In this document: positions 20,285 to 31,700 of the stretch, one piece after another | Position numbering within the stretch: position 1 is the stretch's first letter | Layout of the letters: every line of letters starts with the position of its first letter | Assembly: GCA_900323505.1 (NCBI GenBank) | Contig: OOIN01000001.1 | Coordinates: 1,922,001-1,986,000, forward strand | Reading direction: 5' to 3' | DNA from: Ustilago trichophora | Taxonomy: Eukaryota; Basidiomycota; Ustilaginomycetes; Ustilaginales; Ustilaginaceae | Length of the DNA: 64,000 nt | Notes under the pieces: generated by a model | Database searches by the model: none | Seen by the model: the letters and a program-made list of their open reading frames with translations, nothing else | Told to the model about the DNA's origin: nothing | Made by a program: the position numbers and the translations under genes

Positions 20285-20705
20285 GTTGGTATGGCGTTCA
20301 CGAGACCAGCTCGCGTCTTGGCCACAATGGTTAGGAGCTGAGCAAAGGCATCAGGCTCAGTTGCGTGCGTGTGATGCGTAACGCAGCTTCAGTGCTGAAC
20401 TGCGAACGAGGAGAGGCGGGAGTGGTGGTGCCACAGCTCGGCCGATTTGCTTGAATGATTGGCTTGATGTGCGGAGAAGCCGATATGAGGCGGTGCTGGT
20501 AGCAACAAGCTGCGAAGGAATCAGCTGACCTGATTGCTGTAAGAGATTGAGTTGTGTGTCAAGGTAAAATGAGACGAAGCCGACGGTTGTTGTCATCAGC
20601 AAAGAGGTATCTTTACTGAAGCTCTCTCGATAAGCTCAGAGGAGGAGAGCTGCAAGCTGCGTTATTTTCAAAAAAAAGGGGTCAAGCGCGGGGGAGAGAC
20701 ACAAG

Positions 20706-20717
20706 GTGTGTGTGTGT

Positions 20718-20757
<40 letters not shown>
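20706..20757 (+). repeat. (GT)n microsatellite
   Basis: About 52 bp of nearly pure GT with one interruption. It faces a CA tract 53 bp downstream, making an imperfect inverted pair. Confidence 0.95.
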
Positions 20758-20760
<3 letters not shown>

Positions 20761-20810
20761 TTTCGGCTGGTGAACTCAGGGTCCTCTTCCCCTCTGTGTG
20801 CTGGAAAATA

Positions 20811-20846
20811 CAACACACACACACACACACACACACACGCGCGCGC
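20811..20846 (+). repeat. (CA)n tract running into (CG)n
   Basis: About 28 bp of CA is followed directly by alternating CGCGCGCG. Alternating purine-pyrimidine DNA of this type is the classical Z-DNA-forming sequence, and it can also pair with the GT tract at 20706-20757. Confidence 0.95.
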
Positions 20847-21227
20847 TGCTTTTTAGGCGTGGATGAGATGGGAGATGCACATGTTCACACCAAAACCCCT
20901 GTCCTCCGAGCCTGGTCTACTGCCGTGTTTTTCGAGCAGAAGGTTCTGTCACATGCGGCATTTCGTCAGTCCGCTGGCTGTGCCTTTTTTCGAGTCGGAA
21001 CATGTTACATCGACCAATCTGCTGAATCGGAAGTCGGATCTCATTCCACAATACAGGGTGCAGGCTGTGCGAGAGTCGCTTTGGAAGGTCCAAGAAGAAC
21101 ACACAACACAGCGCGCACCGACTCCACCACTTCTCGTCATCATTATCCTTTGCTTCTCTTCGACAAACATCCTCCAATCAACACCATATTGATCATCAGC
21201 ACATAGCATCAAACACACACGTCCAAA

Positions 21228-22133
21228 ATGCAAGCCGAAGTAGACGCCTCCCAGGACACCGAATTCCACGATGCTCTTCGAGCTCACGGCATCATCCCGC
21301 CGAAACCACCCTCTCGCTCCCCCTCCCCCGAGCTGCCTTCCGCGTCTGAGATGCGCACATCCGCGCTCAAGCACGCCACCGTTGCAGATCTCGACCTTGA
21401 GCTAGAGGGTGAGCTGGACGATGAGGAGGAGAAACTACTCGAAAAAATTCGCCGTCAACGAATGTCACAGCTCCGAGCAGAAACCAAAAAGGCCCGCTTC
21501 GGTCGAGTCTACCCCATCAGCCGACCAGATTACACTCGAGAAGTCACCGAAGCTAGCAAAGTTGACCCTGATGCACCAACCGACTCTCAACCATACAATG
21601 ACGAGGACGACGAAGCACGTAGCAAGAACGCCGGACAAACTTCAGCAGACAAGCAACGAGTAGGCGGTACAGGCGTGGTATGCTTCCTTTACAAAGATGG
21701 TCTCGACACATGTCGCCTTCTCGCCGGATACCTCAACACTTTGGCCGCAAAATACCCCGCTACCAAGTTTGTCAGCATCGTTGGAGATCAATGCATCCCC
21801 AACTATCCCGATCGCAACCTGCCCACGTTGTTGATCTACAGGAATGGAGAGTTGCATCGCCAAATCGTAGGTTTGCGACCCGAAATTGGACTGGATGGCA
21901 TGAAGACCAAGTGCGAAGATATCGAGCTACTGCTCACTGCTGTTGGCGCTATCGAGCGGTCCAAAGTGCCTGGTGCGCAGACTCACTTGGGAACGCAAAA
22001 GCCGGATACGATTGAGGAAGGTGATGAAGAGGAGGAGGAGCAAGAGGGTGGAACAAGACAGAGAAGCATTCGCGATTCGGGGAGACAAAAGACACAGGAA
22101 GAGCTGGACGATGAGCTTGATTGGGATTTGTGA
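21228..22133 (+). CDS. PLP2: Phosducin-like protein 2 (CCT co-chaperone)
   Basis: The 301-residue protein matches the PhLP2/PDCL3 group: N-terminal TEFHDALRAHGIIPPK, a helical acidic segment, ARFGRVYPISRPDYTREVTEAS, then a thioredoxin fold with CIPNYPDRNLPTLLIY and a final helix EDIELLLTAVGAI. The thioredoxin CxxC is absent, as usual in phosducins. PhLP2 assists the CCT/TRiC chaperonin in folding actin, tubulin and cell-cycle proteins and is essential in yeast. A ~45-residue acidic insert lies between the EVTEAS motif and the VVCFLYK strand, where animal homologues have only a few residues. The C-terminus is strongly acidic. Confidence 0.92.
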   Translation: MQAEVDASQDTEFHDALRAHGIIPPKPPSRSPSPELPSASEMRTSALKHATVADLDLELEGELDDEEEKLLEKIRRQRMSQLRAETKKARFGRVYPISRPDYTREVTEASKVDPDAPTDSQPYNDEDDEARSKNAGQTSADKQRVGGTGVVCFLYKDGLDTCRLLAGYLNTLAAKYPATKFVSIVGDQCIPNYPDRNLPTLLIYRNGELHRQIVGLRPEIGLDGMKTKCEDIELLLTAVGAIERSKVPGAQTHLGTQKPDTIEEGDEEEEEQEGGTRQRSIRDSGRQKTQEELDDELDWDL

Positions 22134-23278
22134 AAACCAACTTGTAACACTAGACAATGCCAGCGAACCTGCATCCTTTCTAGAATTTGGCTTGGTCGGA
22201 ATTTGCAGCCTCTGATGGCTTCCCTTTTCACAGCTATGGTGATCAGCCGGAAGCCGAATGAGCTCTAGGGGATGCCTTGCCAGATACGAGAGCAAGTATT
22301 CTAGAGCAGGAAGTCTCAGATTCTCACCTCGTACAGGTCCAACCTGCTTCAATTGAGCTGAAGGCTATTTTGTCTGAATGACAAGATATCACCGATGAAC
22401 AGTATGAAACGCCGGCACCACGCCCTCGGCAATGATCCTCTTCCTAGACTCTTCAGTATCTAATGGGCAGGCACGTCACCAGTCCATCGGCATCCTGCAT
22501 CAATCGGCAACTCTTGAGACCAGGCACAATCTGTTCACGTTCCACTACTCTTTGTGTTCCGAACGAGGCACAGAGTATCAGCTGCTAGGTTCAACTGGGC
22601 TAAGAAGCCCGATAATCGACCAGATTCACAGAGTCAGGGACAGGAAGGTAGGATTTTGGTCGGGTAAAGCGAGGACAAGGACGACCAGAAGGCGAGATTG
22701 TGCCGTACCGTAGAAAACTGAAAGCATGACAATCAAGGAGAGGGTAAAAGACGTGCACGTGCAACCCAGGAACATGGTCTAAGTCATACCGAATTTGGGC
22801 TCTCTCTTGCTTTTCCGAATATCTTGCGCGGGCGGCCGGAATGCGGCAGACGCCGGCGGCAGGCCAAATACATTTCTGTATTTCTTTGGTAGTTTAGACG
22901 CCGCCCCCGTTGCTCTCCATGTCGTCACCTTCTCACCCTGTAACGTCCAACTGTGTTGAGAGTGGTTGCCGTGGCCCGAGAAGGGGGTAGCTGGCTGAAA
23001 ACGTGCTAGGATCAGGGGTTAAAGTCTGTTTGTCTGGTTGGACAGGTTCGGGAAGAAGAGGGAGCGACCGTGCGCTCCTCCACTTTAGCGTGGACTTTTT
23101 CGGCTGCGCGGGATCGTCAGTCATTCCGCATCTACCAAGCGAGCGAGGAGCAACACCGACCAGCATGGCTCAGTTCTCAAATACCTTCTTCCATTCCACC
23201 ATCTTTCAATCTCCTTTCTCTTGAATCATTCACCACACAACCTCATACATCACATCCTCTCATTCGTTGATCGCAATC
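22134..23278. promoter_or_regulatory. Intergenic region, PLP2 3' end to GST-like gene
   Basis: This 1.1-kb region has no recognisable gene, tRNA or repeat. It is GC-rich around 22830-22860; a pyrimidine-rich leader precedes the downstream start from about 23190. Confidence 0.4.
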
Positions 23279-24094
23279 ATGACGACCCCCGACCGCTCCG
23301 GAGCACCAGAAGACCTTGGTGTAGTCGAACTTTTCGGTGCCCCTGCATCCACCTTCACCCGATCCATCGCCTTGGGCTTGCACGAACTCGGCATCCACCA
23401 CATCTCCATCACTCGTGCCCCGCACTCTGAGGATATCAGAACTCGCAACCCTTATGGCTTGCTACCCGTCCTAGTCCATCGACCGGATGGACTCTATACC
23501 AAACCCGATGACATTGTTACTCTTTACGAGAGCAATGCAATTCGCCGCTACGTCGACGAGTTCTTGGCGCCTATCGTTCACTCTTCCAAGGGCCTCAAGG
23601 AGCTCACCCCTGCCCTTAAGCACGTTGGTGGTACCAACGACGCCCAGAGCGTAATCCTGCGCGCCCGCTTGGACGGATTCGTGTCCAGCTTCAGCCAAAC
23701 CCTATTCCCCGCCTTGGAAGGAGGCTTTATCAAACCAGCAGCCCAGATGAAGAAGAACGGTGCTGACTTGGAAACTATCAACGTCGCCCTCGAACCAGGT
23801 CTCACCCGAACCCACTCCCTCCTAGAGATCGTCGAATCCCAAGCCAAAGCTCACAACAAAGGCAGCGAAGGCTGGATCCTGGGCGGAAACCTAACCGAAC
23901 CCACCTGGGCAGACCTCTTCCTCTTCCCCATCTTGGACGACCTCCGTGCAAGCCCAGCCGGAGGATTGATCAGCGGGGACGATGCAGCTTTCCCCTGGCT
24001 GGCAAGCTGGTTAAAGAGGATGGATGCAAGGACTAGTGTCAAAGTCACTCATTCGGGGACTGTTGCTCAGCTGGCTGGTAAGAGCAGTGCGTAG
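23279..24094 (+). CDS. Glutathione S-transferase-like protein
   Basis: The start is the ATG at 23279 (MTTPDRSG), giving 271 residues. Residues about 10-90 form a GST N-terminal thioredoxin-like domain: ELFGAPASTFTRSIALGLHELGI, RNPYGLLPVLV with the cis-Pro, and LYESNAIRRYVDEF, where Glu-Ser is the glutathione-binding pair. The C-terminal half is helical with the conserved PTWADLFLFPIL segment. This places it among cytosolic GSTs, probably near the fungal theta/phi/EF1Bgamma-type branch. Substrate is unknown; detoxification or peroxide defence is a family-level inference. It is convergent with the phosphatase gene, stops 180 bp apart. Confidence 0.85.
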   Translation: MTTPDRSGAPEDLGVVELFGAPASTFTRSIALGLHELGIHHISITRAPHSEDIRTRNPYGLLPVLVHRPDGLYTKPDDIVTLYESNAIRRYVDEFLAPIVHSSKGLKELTPALKHVGGTNDAQSVILRARLDGFVSSFSQTLFPALEGGFIKPAAQMKKNGADLETINVALEPGLTRTHSLLEIVESQAKAHNKGSEGWILGGNLTEPTWADLFLFPILDDLRASPAGGLISGDDAAFPWLASWLKRMDARTSVKVTHSGTVAQLAGKSSA

Positions 24095-24274
24095 TTCTGT
24101 CGAAGCGAGGAATCCAACTTTGTTTCAGTGCAGTATTTAGCAATGATAGATTCGGTCGGATGCGAAAGTATGACGCCTGGGAAGGTGACTGAGAACTGTG
24201 TATGATTGCGGAACAATGCGATCGAGGAACATGATGCGAGGTGTGACTGACAGGTTGCGGAATTGGATACAAGT

Positions 24275-26752
24275 CTATTTGCTAGATGGGGAAGTGGTTG
24301 TCATGATAGAGGTTGTTTCTTCTTCGAATGATGCTGGTGGCGAGGAGGCTGAGGAAGAGCTCTGTGAGGATGATGATGTGGATGGTTGGCTCGGAGTAGT
24401 GTTGTCGGCTGTCTCTGATAGTTGCTGGTCTTCAGAATCAAAGTCAGGCTCGGTATCGAACGGAGCGTATCCCATCTTACCCGCTCTCCTAGCTTGAGCG
24501 TTGACAGCTTTTACTGCTCCCTCAGCTGGCTGCCATTCGAGCTCGGCATATCTCGGGTACAGCAGCTGAGTAGTAATATCTCCCCACGTCTTAAGCTGAT
24601 CCACGGTGTACACGCCAGTCCCGTTTCGCTGGAGATCGTACCTGTTGAGCAGCTCAATCATGAGCTTGCGCATAAAGTCGACGAATACGACGTCGACCAC
24701 TTCGTCGTCGGATTCGGGGAGCGGATCTGGGTTGGATGCGACGTATTCGGGCTGGTTCGGGTTGAACGGAAGGGGCGAGTGGACGGTGTCATCGCCAGGA
24801 CCAGCGCATTGGTCAATGGTGCGGTATCCCAAGGATGGCTTATCGAGCGAGTCGTACTTGTGGAAGAACTTGAGCAGTTCTTCGTCTTCCTCCGCTTCGA
24901 GCTCTTCCACGCTCTTGTTGATGGTCGAGTTGGTCATGTTGCCGGCTTGTGCGTCGGCAGCTGCAGCCGCTCGTTCTGCCTGTAAGAATTTGAACCATTG
25001 CGACTTTTGCCATCGGACGAAAATGTCTTCCATGAATCCACTGCCGTAGCGCAGTAGCGCATCACCGTCAGAGTATTGTGTGTCGCCCTGCATCACCTCG
25101 ACCACTGCGCCCTTGTTGAATGTCAACAGGCCGTTGAGCAAATGCTTGGCTATTCCCCAAGGAACATCGGCCATGTAGAGGAAACGATCCTTGAAGGGTG
25201 AGACAATGTACTGATCATTGCGGGTGAAAGGTCCCGAGTACACATCGAAGCGTTGAGATCCGCTGTTGATTAGCACCAAGCTCTTCTTGTCGTGCCGCGA
25301 CTTTTCCGATGGTCGCACGACCTTGGGTAGCACTTGATCGGCTAGCAGACTCAACAGGCTCGAGCTGTCGCCGTACGGTACGCGGTCTAGATAGTAGTCT
25401 TGCGGAACCACTCCGTGCAATCGCGACAAGTTCCAGGCTTCAGAGATGGCGTCCATGATGAATCTGATGAAGCTACCTTTCTTGGTGGCAAGGTCGCGAG
25501 TGCTCTTGAGCTTGAGATGGTGGGCGAAATTTCGCGGGTTCGAGTCGATGTAACGCCGAGTGAACTTGACCTTGCCACGATTGCCGGTTCGCTTGCGCTT
25601 TTGTAGATCTTTGATGCCCATGAAGCCAACGGTTTCCATGTAGCGACCGCTTTCCAAAGCCATTGTCTGTGAATCCATCATTCTGCAGTCGCGGACATGG
25701 GTATGGCCTCCTAAAATTGCGATGGGTGTGTCAGGGAAGCGGGAGCGGATCTTGGTGCGAACAGCTTCCCAGCCTGGATCACCAGAGACGGGCATGTGTC
25801 CCAAGACGACGAAGGCATCTACGCCCCACTTGTCAGCTCGATCCAAGCTATGGTTGAACCAATCTTCTTCGACCATCTCCTGCGGGGATTGAACTGCGAT
25901 GCCCTTTGCAGCAAGCTTGAAGTCGAAAAGGATGCCATAGGACATGATCTTGAACCCTTGTACTGGTGTGACGAGCGTATTGAAGAGAGAACCTATCGGA
26001 GCATAGCTTAGATTGGGAGCGTCAGGATGAGGCAAAGCAATCTTGACGTTGCTCGTCATGTATCTGCCTCCCCACTGCGGCACAAAGTTCTGGTAGACAT
26101 CCTTTGCTACGGTATAGTTGTAGAGTTCGTGGTTGCCGATGGTGAGCAGATCGTAGTCGACCATGGAGAAGATCTGATTGCTGACATGGCCATCGACGGC
26201 CTCCTTTCCTCCTGGCTCGTCCTTGTTGTAGGGTGGGAAGCCGTCGGCGATGCCGTTGCCATCGTGCAAGTCACCGGTATCAATGAGTAATAGATCTCGA
26301 CCTTCGGACCGCGCCTTGGACCTCATCTTGGTTGCAAAGGACGCCCAATCGCCCCAATCGCCCGAGTATGATGGCTCCGGCGGCGACAGCTTTCGATGGC
26401 CTTGAAACCAGCCATGTACGTCTGTAGTGTGAAGTAGGTTGAGATCTCCTAGATCGAGTTCGCGTAGCTTATCGTCGGATCTGGGCATGCGTCCTCTTTC
26501 TCTACTCCATCGTTGGAAACCTTCGACTTCAGCGCGGTAGTTGGCGAGGGAGTCGGCATCAGTATCGACGTGAGTGTTGAAGACGAGTCTGCTTGATAGT
26601 GACTCTACTGGAGAGCTAGCCAAGGCCAATGTGGTTGCTGCTAACCCGAGCAGCGCTGAGCAAAGCATCTTGGATGTTCTGCACGGAGATCGCATCGTCC
26701 GAGAACGTTGGAGCGTTATCCTAGAGGTGGTGGCGTCGCTCGAAATCTCCAT
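24275..26752 (-). CDS. Secreted or vacuolar metallophosphatase, 5'-nucleotidase-like (YHR202W type)
   Basis: This is an 825-residue protein. A hydrophobic signal segment (CSALLGLAATTLALASS) follows a short N-terminal extension; the second or third Met (residues 20 and 29) may be the functional start. The calcineurin-like metallophosphatase core shows all metal-ligand motifs: HTTDVHGW, LIDTGDLHDG, IGNHELYN, VLGHMPVS and ILGGHTHVRD. A C-terminal 5'-nucleotidase-like domain follows, then a Ser-rich acidic tail. Several N-glycosylation sequons are present. The arrangement resembles the yeast vacuolar YHR202W family rather than classical ecto-5'-nucleotidases. Substrate is not readable; nucleotides or other phosphate esters are likely. 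Confidence 0.85.
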   Translation of the reverse strand: MEISSDATTSRITLQRSRTMRSPCRTSKMLCSALLGLAATTLALASSPVESLSSRLVFNTHVDTDADSLANYRAEVEGFQRWSRERGRMPRSDDKLRELDLGDLNLLHTTDVHGWFQGHRKLSPPEPSYSGDWGDWASFATKMRSKARSEGRDLLLIDTGDLHDGNGIADGFPPYNKDEPGGKEAVDGHVSNQIFSMVDYDLLTIGNHELYNYTVAKDVYQNFVPQWGGRYMTSNVKIALPHPDAPNLSYAPIGSLFNTLVTPVQGFKIMSYGILFDFKLAAKGIAVQSPQEMVEEDWFNHSLDRADKWGVDAFVVLGHMPVSGDPGWEAVRTKIRSRFPDTPIAILGGHTHVRDCRMMDSQTMALESGRYMETVGFMGIKDLQKRKRTGNRGKVKFTRRYIDSNPRNFAHHLKLKSTRDLATKKGSFIRFIMDAISEAWNLSRLHGVVPQDYYLDRVPYGDSSSLLSLLADQVLPKVVRPSEKSRHDKKSLVLINSGSQRFDVYSGPFTRNDQYIVSPFKDRFLYMADVPWGIAKHLLNGLLTFNKGAVVEVMQGDTQYSDGDALLRYGSGFMEDIFVRWQKSQWFKFLQAERAAAAADAQAGNMTNSTINKSVEELEAEEDEELLKFFHKYDSLDKPSLGYRTIDQCAGPGDDTVHSPLPFNPNQPEYVASNPDPLPESDDEVVDVVFVDFMRKLMIELLNRYDLQRNGTGVYTVDQLKTWGDITTQLLYPRYAELEWQPAEGAVKAVNAQARRAGKMGYAPFDTEPDFDSEDQQLSETADNTTPSQPSTSSSSQSSSSASSPPASFEEETTSIMTTTSPSSK

Positions 26753-27409
26753 GATGGCGTCGTCACGTCTAGAAGAGCCTGTCGGAGCAGCTCTGTCAGT
26801 CTATTGGTGGTCCTCGGAAAAGCCGAATGGGCTGACAGCACCCTCGCCTGGATCGAATTTAGAAGCGCATGATAAGAATCGGATGCAAGCCTAAGATGGA
26901 AACGAGGGCAAAGCGAGACAGCTCCTGAGCCGATCGCAGTTGTAGATAGGAGCAATGTGCTGTGAGTGAAGAGAATGGTGTAGTGAGCAAAGAAAGGAGT
27001 AAGCTTGTCGTTGAGAAAAAGGGGACTTGCAGGACCAAGCGGACCTTTACTTGTGTGGGGGGACTTGGCTTCGCAAGAGTGAATTTTCGAGAATTGGCTG
27101 CTGCCGCCAACATTTTGCGACGAGGTGATGAGGTGGAGGGCTGCCATCTTTCTGCAGATCGGCGTAACCGATAGCATTTCATGCAGGAACGCTAACTCAA
27201 TCGTCACATCTCTACTCAACGACCCACATGCTTGACCTGATCACACGAGGACGATGACAACAGCAACACTTCTGTTAATCGGGATGAGGAGATGCCTGAT
27301 TCAACAGATGTAATGTGACAAAATTTCGGCGACTAGACAAAGGGCCAGGAGATCCTCGAGGTATAATGGTGAAGGAAGCAGCCTGAGTCCGGTGAGACAG
27401 ATGCTGCCC
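26753..27409. promoter_or_regulatory. Intergenic region between phosphatase promoter and SDE2 3' end
   Basis: This 657-bp gap between tandem minus-strand genes contains no recognisable gene. It should hold the phosphatase promoter and the SDE2 terminator. Confidence 0.4.
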
Positions 27410-28255
27410 TTATGTGGATGCAGCAACCGAAGAGCCTGAAGAGGCAGCAGTGCTGCCAGTTGTCGATGACGAGGTCGCCTTAGGCTTGGGCTTGTTGAGC
27501 TTCTTTTTCTTCTTCATCATGGCTGAAGCGACAGCTGAGCGCACGTTTTCGACAATCTCGCGGCTCTGTTCAACATACTGTGAGTCTTCAATGCGTTCCT
27601 TCCTCTTACTGCCTGCCGCTGCGGCGGATGTGCTAGCACCAGACGCAGCCCTGCGCTGTGCTGATTCACTAGTAGCACGGCTAGGACCAGCCTCGGGGCT
27701 GGCACTGCCCTCTTCAAAGTCCTCACCCGCATCTGCCATCCTTTCAGCAGCTTCTGCCAGATCTTTCTCGCTGCGGGGAGCGCGACCGAGCATCTTTTCC
27801 AACTTCGCGTACTTCTTCTTTTGCGCCTCGTCCATCTGGCGCTTTCGCTCCGACTCGCCTTCCAGGTATTCTGCGAGTTTCTTGGCCTCCTTGACAACAC
27901 CGAGGCGACGGCCGTTGAGATCACGGCAAGAATCATTGTTCGAGTTGCGTGCTCCCGATGACATCTTGCCACCTTGCGAACGGAGCATGGATCCGAATCC
28001 ACCCTTGCCACCGGGCAGCAGCGCCCGCAACTGCAGCACGACGGGGAATGCATCGTCGACAGACGTCAGGTCAGCTAGGCTCGACGTGGGTGCCAATTTA
28101 CGCCCTTGATGTGTGATGGAGAATGTCGTCGAGTTTTGCGTAAAGAGGACGCTACTGAATCCTTTCACCACATCTCCTGCGGTGGCAGCTGCTGGAAGTG
28201 ACAGGCAAAGATGCCTTGGAAACGGCTCGAACGACTCGACGAGGACCGAAATCAT
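27410..28255 (-). CDS. SDE2: SDE2: ubiquitin-fold pre-mRNA splicing / genome maintenance factor
   Basis: The start chosen is the ATG at 28255 (MISVLVESFE), giving 281 residues; an upstream in-frame extension begins only with TTG and looks like leader. Residues 1-83 form the ubiquitin-like domain ending at the processing site ALLPGG, immediately followed by KGGFGSMLR. In fission yeast Sde2 this GG-KGG junction is cut by deubiquitinases, and the Lys-starting product enters the spliceosome. The mature part has the conserved helical Sde2 domain (CRDLNGRRLGVVKEAKKLAEYL), then an acidic and Ser/Ala-rich linker and a Lys-rich end. Role: splicing of a subset of introns, heterochromatin and telomere silencing, and in animals fork protection. 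Confidence 0.93.
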   Translation of the reverse strand: MISVLVESFEPFPRHLCLSLPAAATAGDVVKGFSSVLFTQNSTTFSITHQGRKLAPTSSLADLTSVDDAFPVVLQLRALLPGGKGGFGSMLRSQGGKMSSGARNSNNDSCRDLNGRRLGVVKEAKKLAEYLEGESERKRQMDEAQKKKYAKLEKMLGRAPRSEKDLAEAAERMADAGEDFEEGSASPEAGPSRATSESAQRRAASGASTSAAAAGSKRKERIEDSQYVEQSREIVENVRSAVASAMMKKKKKLNKPKPKATSSSTTGSTAASSGSSVAAST

Positions 28256-28780
28256 GGTAGGTGGCGATTTCTTGAGGTCAAGGATGCGTTGCAGTAGTGA
28301 GGCGATGAAAGGTCTGTTCCGCCGAGGAGTGTAGTGGTAATTATTATGGTTGATGAGAAGAGGTGAGATGATGGTGGTAATGAAGCGACGTGGGAAATGC
28401 AACTGAACCGTAACTTCGGCTCAGCTTCGAATCTGAATTCCTGAAATTTGATGATTTTGTTCCGCGGCGTACAATCCAATACAAAGCCGATGCAGGGTCT
28501 GCTCGACAAACAACAACAGCATCCGAATTGTTTGACCTTCCTTCGTGATGCCAAACACTAACACGATCACGATCACAACAATGTGCTCAAGAGATTGAGG
28601 CACCATTTTCTCCCACCTCAGCAGCAACGCAGCTCCCAAGGATCTTCGATACCAAGGATGGCTCACCTCGTATAGCAAAACGCATAGCCTGACCCCAACC
28701 CTAACGCCCTCGCCATCAAGGATACACAAGCGCTCGATGTCAAGACTAACAAGCATCGAGCCACGCACAAGTCCACAGGG
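28256..28780. promoter_or_regulatory. Divergent promoter, SDE2 / Artemis-like nuclease
   Basis: This 525-bp region lies between two divergent start codons. No repeat or RNA gene is seen. Confidence 0.45.
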
Positions 28781-31700
28781 ATGACCAACTCACACGGATA
28801 CGTCCTCGAGTATCCACGCATCCGCGTTGACCATTTCGATCAAGCAGCCGTCCCACTTCCCGCCTCTCTCCTCGCCCACCGTCGCTCCATCAAACATGTT
28901 CCCGAGGGAGGCCCAGACGCGGAAAGCTTGCCCTTTGCACCGGGACAGACTCACTTTGACAAGCCCCTTCTCTATCTCTTGACACACATACACACCGATC
29001 ATCTCAAAGGACTCGATCGACCAGGCATCACAGCTCCCATCTACTGCAGTGCCGCCACCAAGGAGCTCTTGCTCAAGTACGAGCGGCAAAAGACACGAAT
29101 CGAAAAGGATCGTGATGGAACACATACTAAAAACATCAGTGTGGTGCGGCCGTACGCTCATCTGCGAGTCACCGAAGATCATGCTACAGCCAAGGCAAAA
29201 CTCTCTGGTTTTCAGTCGTCCAGCCTCGACCTGCTTCAACCTCTACCCTACAACATTCCTACGAAAGTGCAGTACACGCCGATGTCGACGGTGACGTTGA
29301 CCCTGATCGAGAGCAACCACATGTTTGGCGGTACCATGTTTCTCATTCAGGGTGCAAATGGCGCGGTCTTGCATACGGGTGATATGAGGGCCGAGCCGTG
29401 GTGGTGCGAGGCCCTGACTCGTAATCCTTATCTTTCACCCTACTTGTGTTGGAGCAAGCCAGATGACGATTCGAGCCTGAATGCCGAAGCGGACAATTGG
29501 GCAGACCGTATCGAGTCACTTGGAAGTACCACCTCGTCTTCACTGCAAGGAGATTCCCAGGCCGAGTCGCAGTCGGATGCTTCGCAGCAACGCCATGGAA
29601 ATACCGGCTCGATGTTGGGTACGTCCAAGTCAAAAGATTCGCGCCAATCGCACCTCCGCCTGCGCAACATCTACCTCGATACCGAGCTGCTCCTCTGCAA
29701 CCAAAAAATGCCCACCAAGCAGCAAGCGTGCCTCGATATGATCAGCCTCATGCGCATGTACCCACCCACCACAGTATTCTTCCTCAACTGTTGGACCTGG
29801 GGATACGAAGACATGCTCATCGTCACCGCGAAAGCTTTCGGATGCAAAATTCACGTCGATCGCTTCAAGTACATCATGTACAAAGCTGCGCGCATTGAAG
29901 CACCATTCCTCGCAGACATTGTCACTCAGGATGGCTGCAAGACCCGGTTCCACGCCTGCGAGAAGCGCAATGTTTGCTCTGCTGTTCAAAAACTGGCTTC
30001 ACGGTACAGCTCCACTGCTGACCCAGTTCTGGCGAAGGAGGCGTTGGCAGCACATTCTCAAATGGACAGCAGCAGCCCTGATGCGCGTCAGAGATGGGGT
30101 CCCTTCCGAACGCAACCGGACCCTCTACTCGTGTACGTCAACCCTGGCCAGATCGCCGCCGATCGGTGGCCGATCATGTTTCAAGATACGAAACAACGTC
30201 TAGAAGCTGCGCAAAGACACGAAACCGCCTGGCCTGAGGCTCTAGTCGTACCAATGGAACGTCATTCGACCCTTCCCGAGCTACAGATGTTTGTCGGCTT
30301 GTTCCGGCCCAAGACCGTTTCGCCCAATACAATCCTTGACCCGAAGGGTGGACTTGACTACTATCTCCTGCACCACCTTTTCGGGCATCTTCTTGCAGGT
30401 GCGGATGACCGGCGGAAGCTGGCCGATGAAGGATTGTTGATGTTGGGCGATAAGACGTGGAGCTTTTACGAAGCGCAGCTTGCGAAAGCTCGCCAACAGG
30501 CTCAAACAAAACGTGGAGGTAGTGGTGCTGCCGATTCGACAGAAGCCGTACGAGCAGCGAGCGCCAGTCTCAACGCGAACGCAAGCTTGGGTGAAAGTTT
30601 CGACGCCGTCCAATTGGAACGTCTTTCTAAGCTGCGAGGTCTAAGTTTCAAGGGCTTGATGATGCAAAATATGGCGGGGAACCTAGCTGCCATGCTAGAA
30701 ATCGAGCGCTGGAGAAGGGCTGCTGGTATGGACGAGCCACCCGAAGGCCTCGACGACATCATCGAAGATCCCTCGGGAGAAGCGCAGAGCAAGACGGATC
30801 ACAGCATCTCCAGCGTTGACTACGATGCGGACCACAGCCAGCTCGCCGAGACTCAAGCTTTTCTCACATTGCATACCCGAGATGAACCCGCACCCGTTCC
30901 CGCAGCGCCTAGACCGGTGATTCATGAAACCTCACATGCAGGCTCATGCGCAGCGTCACCACCACGGCCACAAAGCATTGGTGCAACCCAGACGAAAGAT
31001 ACCCAATCATCCGTGCCAGAAGATGAAGAACTGCCAACCGCGCTCACAGAGGATCTGGCCAGTCGATACCTCAATGTTATTATCCATCACTTTGGCGTCT
31101 CCTTCCACCGGACCAATGGCTCGTACGTCCAGATGTGGGAAAGCGTCAGACGAAAGCTGCCGGAGGATGCACAAAAGGTCGAAGAGCATTGGTTTAGAGA
31201 GACCGGGGTCTTGCCGCCACTGTGGAGTGAGCGTGGCGAGCCAAGCGAACGTCAGCATATCGAGCCGCACCGAGTCAGTTCGCCCAACGTAAAGCAGCAA
31301 CCAGTGCCAAAAGCAAAACGAGACACACACGAGCATGCGAAGCATACATCAGAGCCTACCTCCACTGCTGAGGGCAGTACTGTATTTGGCGATATATTCA
31401 CTTCTTTCGTCGACATGCTCGCTACTAACCCGTCATCCCCGGATCCCAACCTCGACCTACTCCCGGTCTCAACATTGAAAGATCGTACAGTAGCGCTGCA
31501 GTTGATATTCCATTACTTCGCCAAAGTCGGGTTTCACTCTCGGCTCCTTGTGGATTCGATCGATACACATGGTGAGGGACAAAGTCATGCGAGCTGCCTA
31601 GCTGATCTACCTTCAGCAGAGTGGGGATTGTTAGCCGTGCCGCTGAACGACCTTTCAACACACCTCGCGACCGAGCTTCGAACGGCGCGCACCTTCATCA

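Larger units (their letters stand above)
20285..21227. promoter_or_regulatory. Divergent promoter, START protein / PLP2
   Basis: This 943-bp intergenic region is dominated by a GT tract, a CA tract and a short CG tract (20706-20846). No gene is seen in it. Confidence 0.5.
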
